Assembly: GCA_009909005.1 (NCBI GenBank)
Contig: JAAAOG010000026.1
Span: forward strand, 1 to 37,346
Reading direction: 5' to 3'
DNA from: Alphaproteobacteria bacterium
GTDB taxonomy: Bacteria > Pseudomonadota > Alphaproteobacteria > DSM-16000 > Inquilinaceae
DNA: 37,346 bases
Both the position numbers and the translations under genes were made by a program. Every line of letters starts with the position of its first letter. The first letter of the stretch is position 1. This document shows positions 27,696-34,641 of this stretch, piece by piece. The notes under the pieces are model-generated. The model was not told the DNA's origin. It searched no databases and worked only from the letters and a program-made list of their open reading frames with translations.

Positions 27696-27714
27696 CATGA
27701 CGCGTATAGTCATG
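27696..27714. promoter_or_regulatory. Inverted repeat between the divergent kinase and coxS-like genes
   Basis: CATGAC (27696-27701) and GTCATG (27709-27714) form perfect 6-base arms around a 7-base spacer. The site lies in the AT-rich middle of the 171-base divergent gap and might be an operator for either gene. No protein partner can be named. Confidence 0.35.
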
Positions 27715-27795
27715 CTATGCACTTGTGGCGTCGAAGGCATGCCGGAGGACGGCTTGCCTGCATCCCTTGACCCGGCAAGCGCCGGCACTTAGTCA

Positions 27796-27818
27796 CCCGA
27801 GAGGGGTTCTCTGTCGGG
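27796..27818 (+). promoter_or_regulatory. Possible leader hairpin before the coxS-like gene
   Basis: CCCGA-GAG (27796-27803) can pair with CTC-TG-TCGGG (27809-27818), with a small bulge, fourteen bases before the ATG. The ribosome site GAGGGAGAGG follows directly. It is a weak, short structure; function is unknown. Confidence 0.3.
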
Positions 27819-27831
27819 CGAGGGAGAGGCG

Positions 27832-28335
27832 ATGCCCGTGACCGTAAGCATGAGGGTTAACGGCACGGCGTTGACCCGGGAGGTCGAGCCGCACACGCTG
27901 CTCGTCCGGTTCCTCCGGGAGTCTCTCGGCCTGACCGGCACCCATGTGGGCTGCGACACCAGCCAGTGCGGAGCGTGTGTTGTTCATGTCGACGGCCTGT
28001 CGGTGAAAAGCTGCACCATGCTGGCCGTCCAGGCCGATGGGGCCGAGATCCTGACCATCGAAGGCCTGGCGGCGACGGACGGCACCTTGCACCCGGTCCA
28101 GGCCGCCTTTCGCGAGCATCACGGCCTGCAATGCGGCTATTGCACGCCGGGCATGGTGATGAGCGCGGTCGACCTGCTGCGCGTCAACCCGGACCCGGAC
28201 GAGGCCGAGATCCGCCACTGGCTGGAGGGCAATCTCTGCCGCTGCACCGGCTATCACGGCATTGTGACGGCCGTACTGGACGCGGCGGCGCGGTTGCGCG
28301 CCACGCCCCGGACGCCCGGTGAGAGCGCTGTCTGA
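27832..28335 (+). CDS. Small [2Fe-2S] subunit of a molybdenum hydroxylase (CoxS/XdhA-type)
   Basis: The 167-residue iron-sulfur protein carries two [2Fe-2S] clusters. The plant-ferredoxin-type motif is C41-x4-C46-x2-C49 with C61 ([16 protein letters not shown]), and the second domain has CGYCTPGMV and [11 protein letters not shown]. This is the electron-transferring small subunit of xanthine dehydrogenase/aerobic CO dehydrogenase-type enzymes, passing electrons from the molybdenum site to FAD. ATG 27832 has a good GAGGGAGAGG site. The FAD subunit follows after 46 bases, but no molybdenum-binding large subunit is present, so the physiological substrate cannot be deduced. Confidence 0.92.
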   Translation: MPVTVSMRVNGTALTREVEPHTLLVRFLRESLGLTGTHVGCDTSQCGACVVHVDGLSVKSCTMLAVQADGAEILTIEGLAATDGTLHPVQAAFREHHGLQCGYCTPGMVMSAVDLLRVNPDPDEAEIRHWLEGNLCRCTGYHGIVTAVLDAAARLRATPRTPGESAV

Positions 28336-28381
28336 ATGAGGCGGACAGACCTGCACCGGTCCGGTGTCAGGAGGTAGAGGA

Positions 28382-29179
28382 ATGTACGCGTTCGACTATT
28401 GCCGGGTCGCTGCGGCGGACGAAGCCATACGCGCGTTGCGGGAGGCGGAGGACGGCAGCTTTCTGGCCGGCGGCATGACGCTGATCCCGATCCTCAAGCA
28501 GCGTCTGGCCCGGCCCACCGTGCTCATCGACCTGTCGGGGATCGTCGTCCTGGGCGGCATCGGCGAAGACGAGCAGGGCCTTATCCTCGGCGCGCTGGCC
28601 ACCCATGCCGAGGTCGCCGCCTCACCGCTGGTCCGGCGGGTGATCCCCGGGCTCGCCGAGATGGCAGCCGGCATCGGCGACCCGCAGGTTCGCCATCGCG
28701 GCACGCTGGGCGGCTCGCTTGCCAACAACGACCCGGTGGCCGACTATCCCGCCGCCATGCTGGCGCTGGATGCGACCATCCGCACCGACCGCCGCGCCAT
28801 CGCCGCCGACGATTTCTTTACGGGGCTGTTCGAGACGGCGCTGGCGCCCGACGAGCTGATCATGGCGGTGCATGTGCCGGTGCCCGACCTCTTCGCCTAT
28901 CGCAAATTCCCCAACCCGGCCAGCCGCTATGCCATGGCCGGAGTGGCTGTCGCGGTGACCGGCAAGGGCGTCCGGGTGGCGGTCACCGGTGCCGGCCTCT
29001 CCGGCGTCTTCCGCATGACCGCGATGGAGGAGGCTTTGGCCGCCGATTTCCGCCCTGAAGCGCTGGACGCCGTGCCGGTGCCGGCCGGGCAGATGAACGA
29101 AGACCTGCACGGCTCCGCCGCCTATCGCGCCCATCTGGTCACGGTCATGGCCAAGAGGGCTCTGGCCGCCGCCCGGTAG
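28382..29179 (+). CDS. FAD-binding medium subunit of a molybdenum hydroxylase (CoxM-type)
   Basis: The 265-residue protein is the FAD-binding subunit of a CO-dehydrogenase/xanthine-dehydrogenase-type complex. Signatures are DGSFLAGGMTLIPILKQRLA (the AGGT/M-S/TL-type FAD loop), GGIGEDEQGLILGALATHAE, and IGDPQVRHRGTLGGSLANND, which is diagnostic. ATG 28382 follows AGGAGGTAGAGGA, a strong ribosome site, and gives the usual start YAFDYCR. It is the last plus-strand gene of the window; the next gene (mftB) runs toward it on the minus strand. The stop is at 29179, and about 110 bases of gap follow without an obvious terminator. Confidence 0.92.
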   Translation: MYAFDYCRVAAADEAIRALREAEDGSFLAGGMTLIPILKQRLARPTVLIDLSGIVVLGGIGEDEQGLILGALATHAEVAASPLVRRVIPGLAEMAAGIGDPQVRHRGTLGGSLANNDPVADYPAAMLALDATIRTDRRAIAADDFFTGLFETALAPDELIMAVHVPVPDLFAYRKFPNPASRYAMAGVAVAVTGKGVRVAVTGAGLSGVFRMTAMEEALAADFRPEALDAVPVPAGQMNEDLHGSAAYRAHLVTVMAKRALAAAR

Positions 29180-29290
29180 GGAACAAGGGCCGCGGGCCTC
29201 ATCTCATTCCCGGGCAAGCGGAAATCACGGAGTGCCGACAGCGTTGGCCTGGATGCCGGTTGTCACGGCGATGACCGTTCTGTCGGGTGC

Positions 29291-29587
29291 TCAATCCGTC
29301 ATGGCCGGGGCGACGAGCCCCATATCTTCGAGCTGGCCGATGGTGCGGCGCAGGCTGTCGCCGGTTTCGGCCGGCAGGTCGCGGGTGCGGCAGAAATCGG
29401 CGATCGCCGCGTCGAGCGGGCGGGCGCCGTCGAGCCCGCCGACAAAATCGGCGACCTCGTGCGAGTGAATGAAGTACAGGCGGCGATTGTCGTAGCGGTA
29501 GACCAGCGCGCCGAAGCGCTCCGGCCGCAGGGCCACGCCCTCGGCCAGTTTGTAGGGGGCCAGCCGGTAGGGGGCCGTTTCGGTCAT
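29291..29587 (-). CDS. mftB: Mycofactocin biosynthesis chaperone MftB
   Basis: The 98-residue protein matches MftB, a small PqqD-like RiPP recognition protein that binds the MftA precursor and presents it to the radical SAM enzyme MftC. The motif EGVALRPERFGALVYRYDNR followed by LYFI is the clear family core, and the C-terminal half forms the expected helical part (TIGQLEDMGL). Its ATG overlaps the stop of the dehydrogenase gene by four bases, making it the last gene of the minus-strand operon. The usual neighbours mftC and mftD do not follow; the next gene downstream is on the opposite strand. Confidence 0.9.
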   Translation of the reverse strand: MTETAPYRLAPYKLAEGVALRPERFGALVYRYDNRRLYFIHSHEVADFVGGLDGARPLDAAIADFCRTRDLPAETGDSLRRTIGQLEDMGLVAPAMTD

Positions 29588-30393
29588 TTCAGCATTCTCC
29601 CGGCATCGACATTGAGCATTTGCCCGGTGACGTAGCGGGCATCGTCGGAGGCGAGCCACAGGGCGGCATTGGCGACATCGGCGGCGTCGATCAGCTTTAC
29701 GGGCAGGGCGTGGCTCAGCACGATGAAGTCGACCAGGGCGCTGGTCTCCATCGAGGCGGCACTGGCCATGCCGGTGATGATGTCGGTGTCGACGGCGGTC
29801 GGGTGGAGGGTGTTGACGGTGATGCTGTGCTCGGACAGTTCGTGCGCCAGCGACTTGGCCAGGCCGACGACCCCCCATTTCGAGGCGCAGTAGTGGGACA
29901 TGCCGGGCTCGCCGCGCAGTCCGGCAACCGAGGAGGTCATGATGATCCGCCCGCCCTTTTTGCGGGCCAGCATGTGCGGCACGACATATTTCGCCGCCAG
30001 CCAATAGCCCTTCAGGTTGACATCGATCATGATGTCCCACCACTCCTCGGTGATGTCCCAGCTCAGGGCCATGTCGGCGATGCCGGCATTGCAGACGAGG
30101 ATGTCGATATGGCCGAACTCGGCGATGGTCTCGTTGACGGCTGCTTCCATTTCGGCCGCGACCCGGACATCGGCTTCGATGTCGAGGCAGCGCCGGCCGA
30201 GCTGCCGGACGAGCCCGGCCGTCTCGTCGAGGTCTTCGCGATTGGCCAGCTTGTAGCGGGGATAGGAGAGAGTCCGGCAGATATCGATCACGGCGATATC
30301 CGCCCCCTCGCGCGCCATGGTGACGGCATGCGCCCGGCCCTGGCCGCGCGCCCCGCCGGTAATCAGGGCCGTTTTTCCCTCAAGCTTGCCCAT
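29584..30393 (-). CDS. Mycofactocin-coupled SDR family oxidoreductase
   Basis: The 269-residue short-chain dehydrogenase has the NAD-binding motif TGGARGQGRAHA near residue 13, the catalytic Ser in TSSVAGL and the YxxxK pair in HYCASKWG. It carries the insertion typical of mycofactocin-coupled SDRs after the second beta strand (VIDICRTLSYPRYKLANRED), which is thought to shield a non-exchangeable NAD so that mycofactocin is the external electron acceptor. The usual substrates of the group are alcohols. It overlaps mftB by four bases. Two 47-bp-type repeats lie just upstream, separating it from mftA. Confidence 0.9.
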   Translation of the reverse strand: MGKLEGKTALITGGARGQGRAHAVTMAREGADIAVIDICRTLSYPRYKLANREDLDETAGLVRQLGRRCLDIEADVRVAAEMEAAVNETIAEFGHIDILVCNAGIADMALSWDITEEWWDIMIDVNLKGYWLAAKYVVPHMLARKKGGRIIMTSSVAGLRGEPGMSHYCASKWGVVGLAKSLAHELSEHSITVNTLHPTAVDTDIITGMASAASMETSALVDFIVLSHALPVKLIDAADVANAALWLASDDARYVTGQMLNVDAGRMLK

Positions 30394-30407
30394 CGTGATG
30401 CCCTCAT

Positions 30408-30498
30408 GGAGCGTCGGCCTCCGGCCGACGGCGGCGGCGGAACGCCCCTATGGAGCGTCGGCCTCCGGCCGACGTCGGCGGCGGGACGCCGCCGCTCC
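30408..30498 (-). repeat. Two copies of the 47-bp palindromic element between mftA and the SDR gene
   Basis: A first, right-half-diverged copy starts at 30408 and a second, intact copy covers 30452-30498. The intact copy matches the core of the tandem array at 34022-34635. Each can fold as two hairpins closed by GGAGC/GCTCC. They lie in the transcribed gap between mftA and the dehydrogenase gene. Confidence 0.85.
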
Positions 30499-30500
30499 GG

Positions 30501-30534
30501 GCAATCCATGCTGCCCACGGGTCGCATGGATTGC
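30501..30534. repeat. Perfect 10-bp inverted repeat downstream of mftA
   Basis: GCAATCCATG (30501-30510) and CATGGATTGC (30525-30534) are exact inverse complements around a 14-base loop. On the minus strand the structure begins about 30 bases after the mftA stop. There is no T-run, so it is not a classic terminator; an RNA-stabilising or processing hairpin is possible. Confidence 0.7.
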
Positions 30535-30563
30535 CGTGTCGGCCGTTGTCTCAATGCCGTGCC

Positions 30564-30737
30564 TCAATAGACCCCGCACATGCCGTCAATGCTGACCTCT
30601 TCGATCACCACGTCGTCGAGGATCTGCGGCTTGCCGCCGGCCGGTTCGTCTTGCTTCAAGGCGACCGGTTCGGGTGTCGCGACGATCGGCTCGGGTTGCA
30701 TGACGGTGGCATCCTGGCCAGTGATTTCCGTGTACAT
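30564..30737 (-). CDS. mftA: Mycofactocin precursor peptide MftA
   Basis: This 57-residue peptide begins at ATG 30737 and ends with VIEEVSIDGMCGVY, identical at its end to the IDGMCGVY core that defines mycofactocin precursors. The C-terminal Val-Tyr pair is the substrate: MftC decarboxylates the tyrosine and links it to valine, then MftE and later enzymes release and tailor it into the redox cofactor. The rest is a leader peptide rich in Glu, Pro and Asp, longer than many, for binding to MftB. GAGGAG lies ten bases before the start. It sits alone between mftF and the dehydrogenase gene, with non-coding gaps of 114 and 170 bases on its two sides. Confidence 0.95.
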   Translation of the reverse strand: MYTEITGQDATVMQPEPIVATPEPVALKQDEPAGGKPQILDDVVIEEVSIDGMCGVY

Positions 30738-30851
30738 GAGTAGCGTTCTCCTCTTTATTTGAGATTGTTTCAGAGTCTACCATAAGATTCGGCGGGATTC
30801 ACGAACTCTTTTTCGACAGGCCGGAGATTTTCTTTATCGTACCGCCGCGAC
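30738..30851 (-). promoter_or_regulatory. mftA upstream gap, possible promoter and strong ribosome site
   Basis: The 114 bases before mftA are clearly richer in A and T than the flanking genes. On the minus strand, GAGGAG precedes the ATG by ten bases. Promoter-like pieces such as TATGGT and TAGACT occur about 40 bases upstream of the start, but no strong -35 partner is fixed. An own promoter for mftA is plausible. Confidence 0.4.
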
Positions 30852-32354
30852 TCAAGGCCGCCAGCGCAGCGCCGGCAGCAGCGGCCGCCAGCGCCGCCAC
30901 GCCAGGCAGCCGCGCCACACACCCCATTGATAGGCCGCCATCTCCAGCCAGAACAGACCGGCAAAGGCCGGCAGCGACACGCCCGGCCGCAGCCGGCGAT
31001 GGTCGGCGACGGGCGGGACGAGCATCAGCAAGCCGACGACCGGCAGCAGCGGCAGCCAGACCAGGCCGAGGAGCAGCAGTGGCACGCCGTAGTAGCGGGT
31101 GACATCGCGGCCAAGATGGTAGAGCCCGGCGCCATGCCCGCGCAGCATCGCCGCGGCGAGCGGTCGGAGGGGCACCGACAGTCCCAGACCTCGCAGCCGC
31201 CGGGCCTTGCCGGCCAGCTCCGCGCCGACCAAGGTCAGGGCCAGGGCAATCAGCGCCAGGGCGGCCGGCCAGAAGACGGGGACGACGGCCAGGGCAATCA
31301 GCCCCGCCAGCCCGGCCCGCGGCAGGTATTGGATGCGCCCGGCCTCGGGATGGCGCTCCTGCAGCGCGGCCTCCGACGATCCGTAATCGGCGCGGCGGGC
31401 GAGCAGCGCGCCGAGCCTCACCCGGTGGTCGTGGGTGATGGCGCCGGCCGGGACGTAGCGGGCCCGGCCACCCGCCTGGAGGAGCCGCCAGACGAAGTCG
31501 ACATCCTCGCCGACCCGCATGTCGCGGGCGAAGCCGCCGCCGGCGAGCAGCGCATCCCGGCGGACCAGGAGATTGCAGGTCGGCAGATAGGCGACGGCCT
31601 CGCGCGGGCCGACGGTGCTGCCGGTGGCGCCCATGTCGAGCGGCGAGCGGACGGCCTCGAAACGGGCGACGGCGCCGTCGGGCGGCGGTGCCGCGACCCG
31701 GCCGCCGACCGCCGCCGTCTCCGGGTCGTCGAACCAGGGCACCAGATCGCGCAGCCAGGCCGGACCGGCTAGACAGTCATTGTCGGTGAAGGCGAGCAGC
31801 GCGCCGGTCGCCTCGGCGGCGGCGAGGTTGCGGGCGGCCGACTGGCCGACATTCCGGTCCAGCCGCATCAGCCGTACCGGCAGCCCGGCCAGGGCGGAAG
31901 CCAGCGGCGGCTCGCTGGCATCGTCGACCACGATAATCTCGACCTCGCCCGGATAGTCGAGCCCGAGGAGCGATAGAATGCAGTCGCGGGTCCCCGCCGG
32001 TCGGCCATGCGCAGCGACAATCACCGAGACCGAGGGCCAGGCCGCCGGTGCGGGCGGCGCGCGCTCGACCAGCCGGCGTCCGGCCAGCCCGTCGAGAAAC
32101 GCGGCGGCATCCACGGGAGACAGGTCGGGCACGGCCCGGGCGATGTCCGCGGCGCTCCGGCCGTCGTCCGTCGACAGGGCCGAGACAAGCGCCAGTCCGA
32201 TGGGGTTGAGCCGCAGCGCCACCAGCGGCCGCGCCGAAAACAGGAGGCCGCCGCTCTCCTGGCGGACGATCTCCAGTCCCGCAGCCAGGCGATAGCGCTC
32301 CCCGGGCGTTGCCCTGTCCGCAACACAGCGGTCCAGTGTCGCGACGGCCGTCAT
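30852..32354 (-). CDS. mftF: Mycofactocin system glycosyltransferase MftF
   Basis: The 500-residue protein has an N-terminal PqqD-like domain (about 1-100; RLNPIGLALVSAL) followed by a GT2-type glycosyltransferase domain (about 108-330). Visible are VSVIVAAHGRP, IIVVDDAS, DNDCLAGPAWL and EDVDFVWRLLQAG as the acidic acceptor motif. The C-terminal third has about four hydrophobic membrane segments. MftF adds the oligosaccharide chain to premycofactocin. Its ATG overlaps the mftE stop (ATGA), confirming co-translation with mftE. Length fits the family. Confidence 0.9.
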   Translation of the reverse strand: MTAVATLDRCVADRATPGERYRLAAGLEIVRQESGGLLFSARPLVALRLNPIGLALVSALSTDDGRSAADIARAVPDLSPVDAAAFLDGLAGRRLVERAPPAPAAWPSVSVIVAAHGRPAGTRDCILSLLGLDYPGEVEIIVVDDASEPPLASALAGLPVRLMRLDRNVGQSAARNLAAAEATGALLAFTDNDCLAGPAWLRDLVPWFDDPETAAVGGRVAAPPPDGAVARFEAVRSPLDMGATGSTVGPREAVAYLPTCNLLVRRDALLAGGGFARDMRVGEDVDFVWRLLQAGGRARYVPAGAITHDHRVRLGALLARRADYGSSEAALQERHPEAGRIQYLPRAGLAGLIALAVVPVFWPAALALIALALTLVGAELAGKARRLRGLGLSVPLRPLAAAMLRGHGAGLYHLGRDVTRYYGVPLLLLGLVWLPLLPVVGLLMLVPPVADHRRLRPGVSLPAFAGLFWLEMAAYQWGVWRGCLAWRRWRPLLPALRWRP

Positions 32355-33121
32355 GACGCCACCTTTCGCGGCGCGGTCGCCGCACCGTCCAGCCTCTGCC
32401 GGCCGCTGGCGGTCTGAGCCGCCAGATAGCGCCGGCCGCGGCCGGCCTCGGCACCGGTGGGATTGCCGAGGATCCCGGTCGGGGTGACCGCGCGCAGGCC
32501 CTCGCGTTCCAGGGCCGCGATCAGGCCCTCGTCATCGCTGCACATGCCTGGAACGGCGCGGTGCATCCGCACCAGGTCGGGCCGCAAAGCGAGCATTTCC
32601 GAGGTCTCGCCTTCGCCGGCATGCAGGCCCAGCGCGGAGGCGGGAACGCTTTCGGCGGCGGCGATCGCCAGGACCGCCTCCGACACCGCCGCGCCGCCGC
32701 CCAGGACCGCCACCTCGAGCGCCGGCAGCTCGTCTGCCAGCCGGGCGGCCGCGCGATCGAGTGCCGCGGCATTGCCGCCATGCGCGGACAGCAGCACCAG
32801 CCGGGCGATGCCCCATCCGGCCAGGCGGCGGGCGCAGTCGACGATCACCGCCGCCAGGGTGTCGTGATCGAGGCCGATCAGGCCGGCAAATCCGCTATGC
32901 TCGTCGGAGCAGCCGAAGGGCAGGGCCGGCGCCACCAGCGTGCCGGGCAGACATCCGGCCAGTGCCTCGGCCAGGGCCGTCGCCCGGACCGTGTCGGTCG
33001 ACAGCGGCAGATGCGGCCCGTGCTGCTCGGTGGCACCCAGCGGCAGAATGACCGTCGTCGCCCCGGCGGCCACGGCGCCGGCGACATCCGGCCAGGTCAT
33101 GGTCTCCAGCACCCGGCTCAT
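32351..33121 (-). CDS. mftE: Mycofactocin creatininase-family peptidase MftE
   Basis: The 256-residue protein belongs to the creatininase amidohydrolase family. The metal-binding motifs are ILPLGATEQHGPHLPLSTDT (Glu, His, Asp), LLSAHGGNAAAL, and GLHAGEGETSEML. In mycofactocin synthesis MftE cleaves the modified MftA just before the last two residues, releasing AHDP. It overlaps mftF on one side and etfB on the other by four bases each, so the cofactor pathway and the flavoprotein genes are one transcriptional unit. Sequence context makes MftE the best name over other creatininase homologues. Confidence 0.9.
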   Translation of the reverse strand: MSRVLETMTWPDVAGAVAAGATTVILPLGATEQHGPHLPLSTDTVRATALAEALAGCLPGTLVAPALPFGCSDEHSGFAGLIGLDHDTLAAVIVDCARRLAGWGIARLVLLSAHGGNAAALDRAAARLADELPALEVAVLGGGAAVSEAVLAIAAAESVPASALGLHAGEGETSEMLALRPDLVRMHRAVPGMCSDDEGLIAALEREGLRAVTPTGILGNPTGAEAGRGRRYLAAQTASGRQRLDGAATAPRKVAS

Positions 33122-33987
33122 GCGGCGCTTTCCATAAAGCCGTTCTCGTCGAGGAAATCGAGAATGGCGTCCGCCATCTCTTCCGGCGTGCCGTCGATCA
33201 CCCGCCCGGCCTTGTGGGTCATACCGGCCGAGAGGATCTGCACGGCGCGCTCCTCCGGCGACAGGGCGCTATCGGGAATGAAGATCTCACGCGGCCGCGG
33301 ATAAGGCGGCATGGCCGCCTGCACCGTCGCCGAGGGGAAGCGCAAATCCATGGACGACAGGCCGAGATCGGGCAGATGGCGCACCGGGATGGCGGCCCGC
33401 TTGGCGGCCATGACGCCCGGCAGGCCGGCATAGCGCAGGGCCGCAGTGCCGGGTTCGACCGCCAGGACAGCCGGCAGCACGACGTCGCCCTCCGATCGGG
33501 CGCCGCGGGCCAGCCGCCGCTGGACCTGGACCCGGGCCGCCTGGACGTCGAACGCCAGGACGTCGGTGACGACCGGCCAGCCGAGATACTCGGCAAGCAG
33601 CGCCGGCACCTCGCCCGAGCCGCCGGCAAGGCTGCGGCTGCCGCAGAGCACCAGGTCCGGCACGCCGTCCATGGCCAGTGCCGCGGCGAGCAGCCGCGCG
33701 GTCACCGCCGGGCGCGTCGACGCGCTTCCTTCGTCCCAGAGCCGCAGCACCTCGTCGGCCCCGACCGCCAGGGCGTCGCGGAGCACCCCGTCGGCCTCGG
33801 GCGGCCCGACGGTCAGAGCCGCGATGCTGTCGCCGGGTCCGCGCAGTTGCAGCGCCAGTTCCAGCGCGCAGGCATCGGCCGGGTTGAGGATGTGCAAGGT
33901 GCGGCTGAAGTCGACGCCCCCGGTGATCGGGTCGACCGAGACGGTCTCCGGATCGGGCAGGCGGGCGAGGCAGACGGCGATACGCAT
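33118..33987 (-). CDS. Electron transfer flavoprotein beta subunit
   Basis: The 289-residue protein is an EtfB/FixA-type subunit. It begins MRIAVCLARLPDPETVSVDP and includes LHILNPADACALELALQL and VVLPAVLAVEPGTAALRYAG, where the family binds AMP or FAD, followed by KRAAIPVRHL. It forms a heterodimer with EtfA and carries electrons from flavin dehydrogenases to ETF:quinone oxidoreductase. It overlaps mftE at its stop, and its start is separated from fixX by the ten-copy repeat array, while the alpha subunit lies further upstream behind fixC. ATG 33987 is chosen because the upstream in-frame reading enters the repeats. Confidence 0.9.
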   Translation of the reverse strand: MRIAVCLARLPDPETVSVDPITGGVDFSRTLHILNPADACALELALQLRGPGDSIAALTVGPPEADGVLRDALAVGADEVLRLWDEGSASTRPAVTARLLAAALAMDGVPDLVLCGSRSLAGGSGEVPALLAEYLGWPVVTDVLAFDVQAARVQVQRRLARGARSEGDVVLPAVLAVEPGTAALRYAGLPGVMAAKRAAIPVRHLPDLGLSSMDLRFPSATVQAAMPPYPRPREIFIPDSALSPEERAVQILSAGMTHKAGRVIDGTPEEMADAILDFLDENGFMESAA

Positions 33988-34021
33988 GGGGATCTCCCGG
34001 GACCCTTGGTCAAGTCGTTTT

Positions 34022-34635
34022 GGAGCGTCGGCCTCCGGCCGACATCGGCGGCGGGACGCCGCCGCTCCTGATCGGCGCGTCATGGGAGCGTCGGCCTCCG
34101 GCCGACATCGGCGGCGGGACGGCGTCGCTCCTTATCGGCGCGTCATGGGAGCGTCGGCCTCCGGCCGACGTCGGCGGCGGGACGCCGCCGCTCCTTATCG
34201 GCGCGTCATGGGAGCGTCGGCCTCCAGCCAACGTCGGCGGCGGGACGCCGCCGCTCCTTATCGGCGCGTCATGGGAGCGTCGGCCTCCAGCCGACGTCGG
34301 CGGCGGGACGCCGCCGCTCCTTATCGGCGCGTCATGGGAGCGTCGGCCTCCGGCCGACGTCGGCGGCGGGACGCCGCCGCTCCTTATCGGCGCGTCATGG
34401 GAGCGTCGGCCGCCGGCCGACGTCGGCGGCGGGACGCCGCCGCTCCTTATCGGCGCGTCATGGGAGCGTCGGCCTCCGGCCGACGTCGGCGGCGGGACGC
34501 CGCCGCTCCTTATCGGCGCGTCATGGGAGCGTCGGCCTCCGGCCGACGTCAGCGGCGGGACGCCGCCGCTCCTTATCGGGGCGTCATGGGAGCGTCGGCC
34601 TCCAGCCGACGTCGGCGGCGGGACGCCGCCGCTCC
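34022..34635 (-). repeat. Ten-copy tandem array of a 63-bp unit with a foldable 47-bp core
   Basis: Ten units start at 34022, 34085, 34148, 34211, 34274, 34337, 34400, 34463, 34526 and 34589, exactly 63 bases apart. Each has a 47-bp core (GGAGC, then GTCGGCC-TCC-GGCCGAC, then GTC, then GGCGGCG-GGA-CGCCGCC, then GCTCC) and a 16-bp linker ending near CGCGTCATG. The core can fold as a three-way junction: two 7-bp hairpins closed by a 5-bp stem. Units 3, 6 and 8 are identical; others differ by one to several bases, mostly at positions in the first loop and stem (CCTCCAGCC for CCTCCGGCC). The array fills the gap between fixX and etfB and has no gene of its own. Confidence 0.97.
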
Positions 34636-34641
34636 CGGTAA

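Noticed and set aside
34022-34635. CRISPR array
   Set aside because: The whole 63-bp unit repeats, including the linker; there are no unique spacers and no cas genes.
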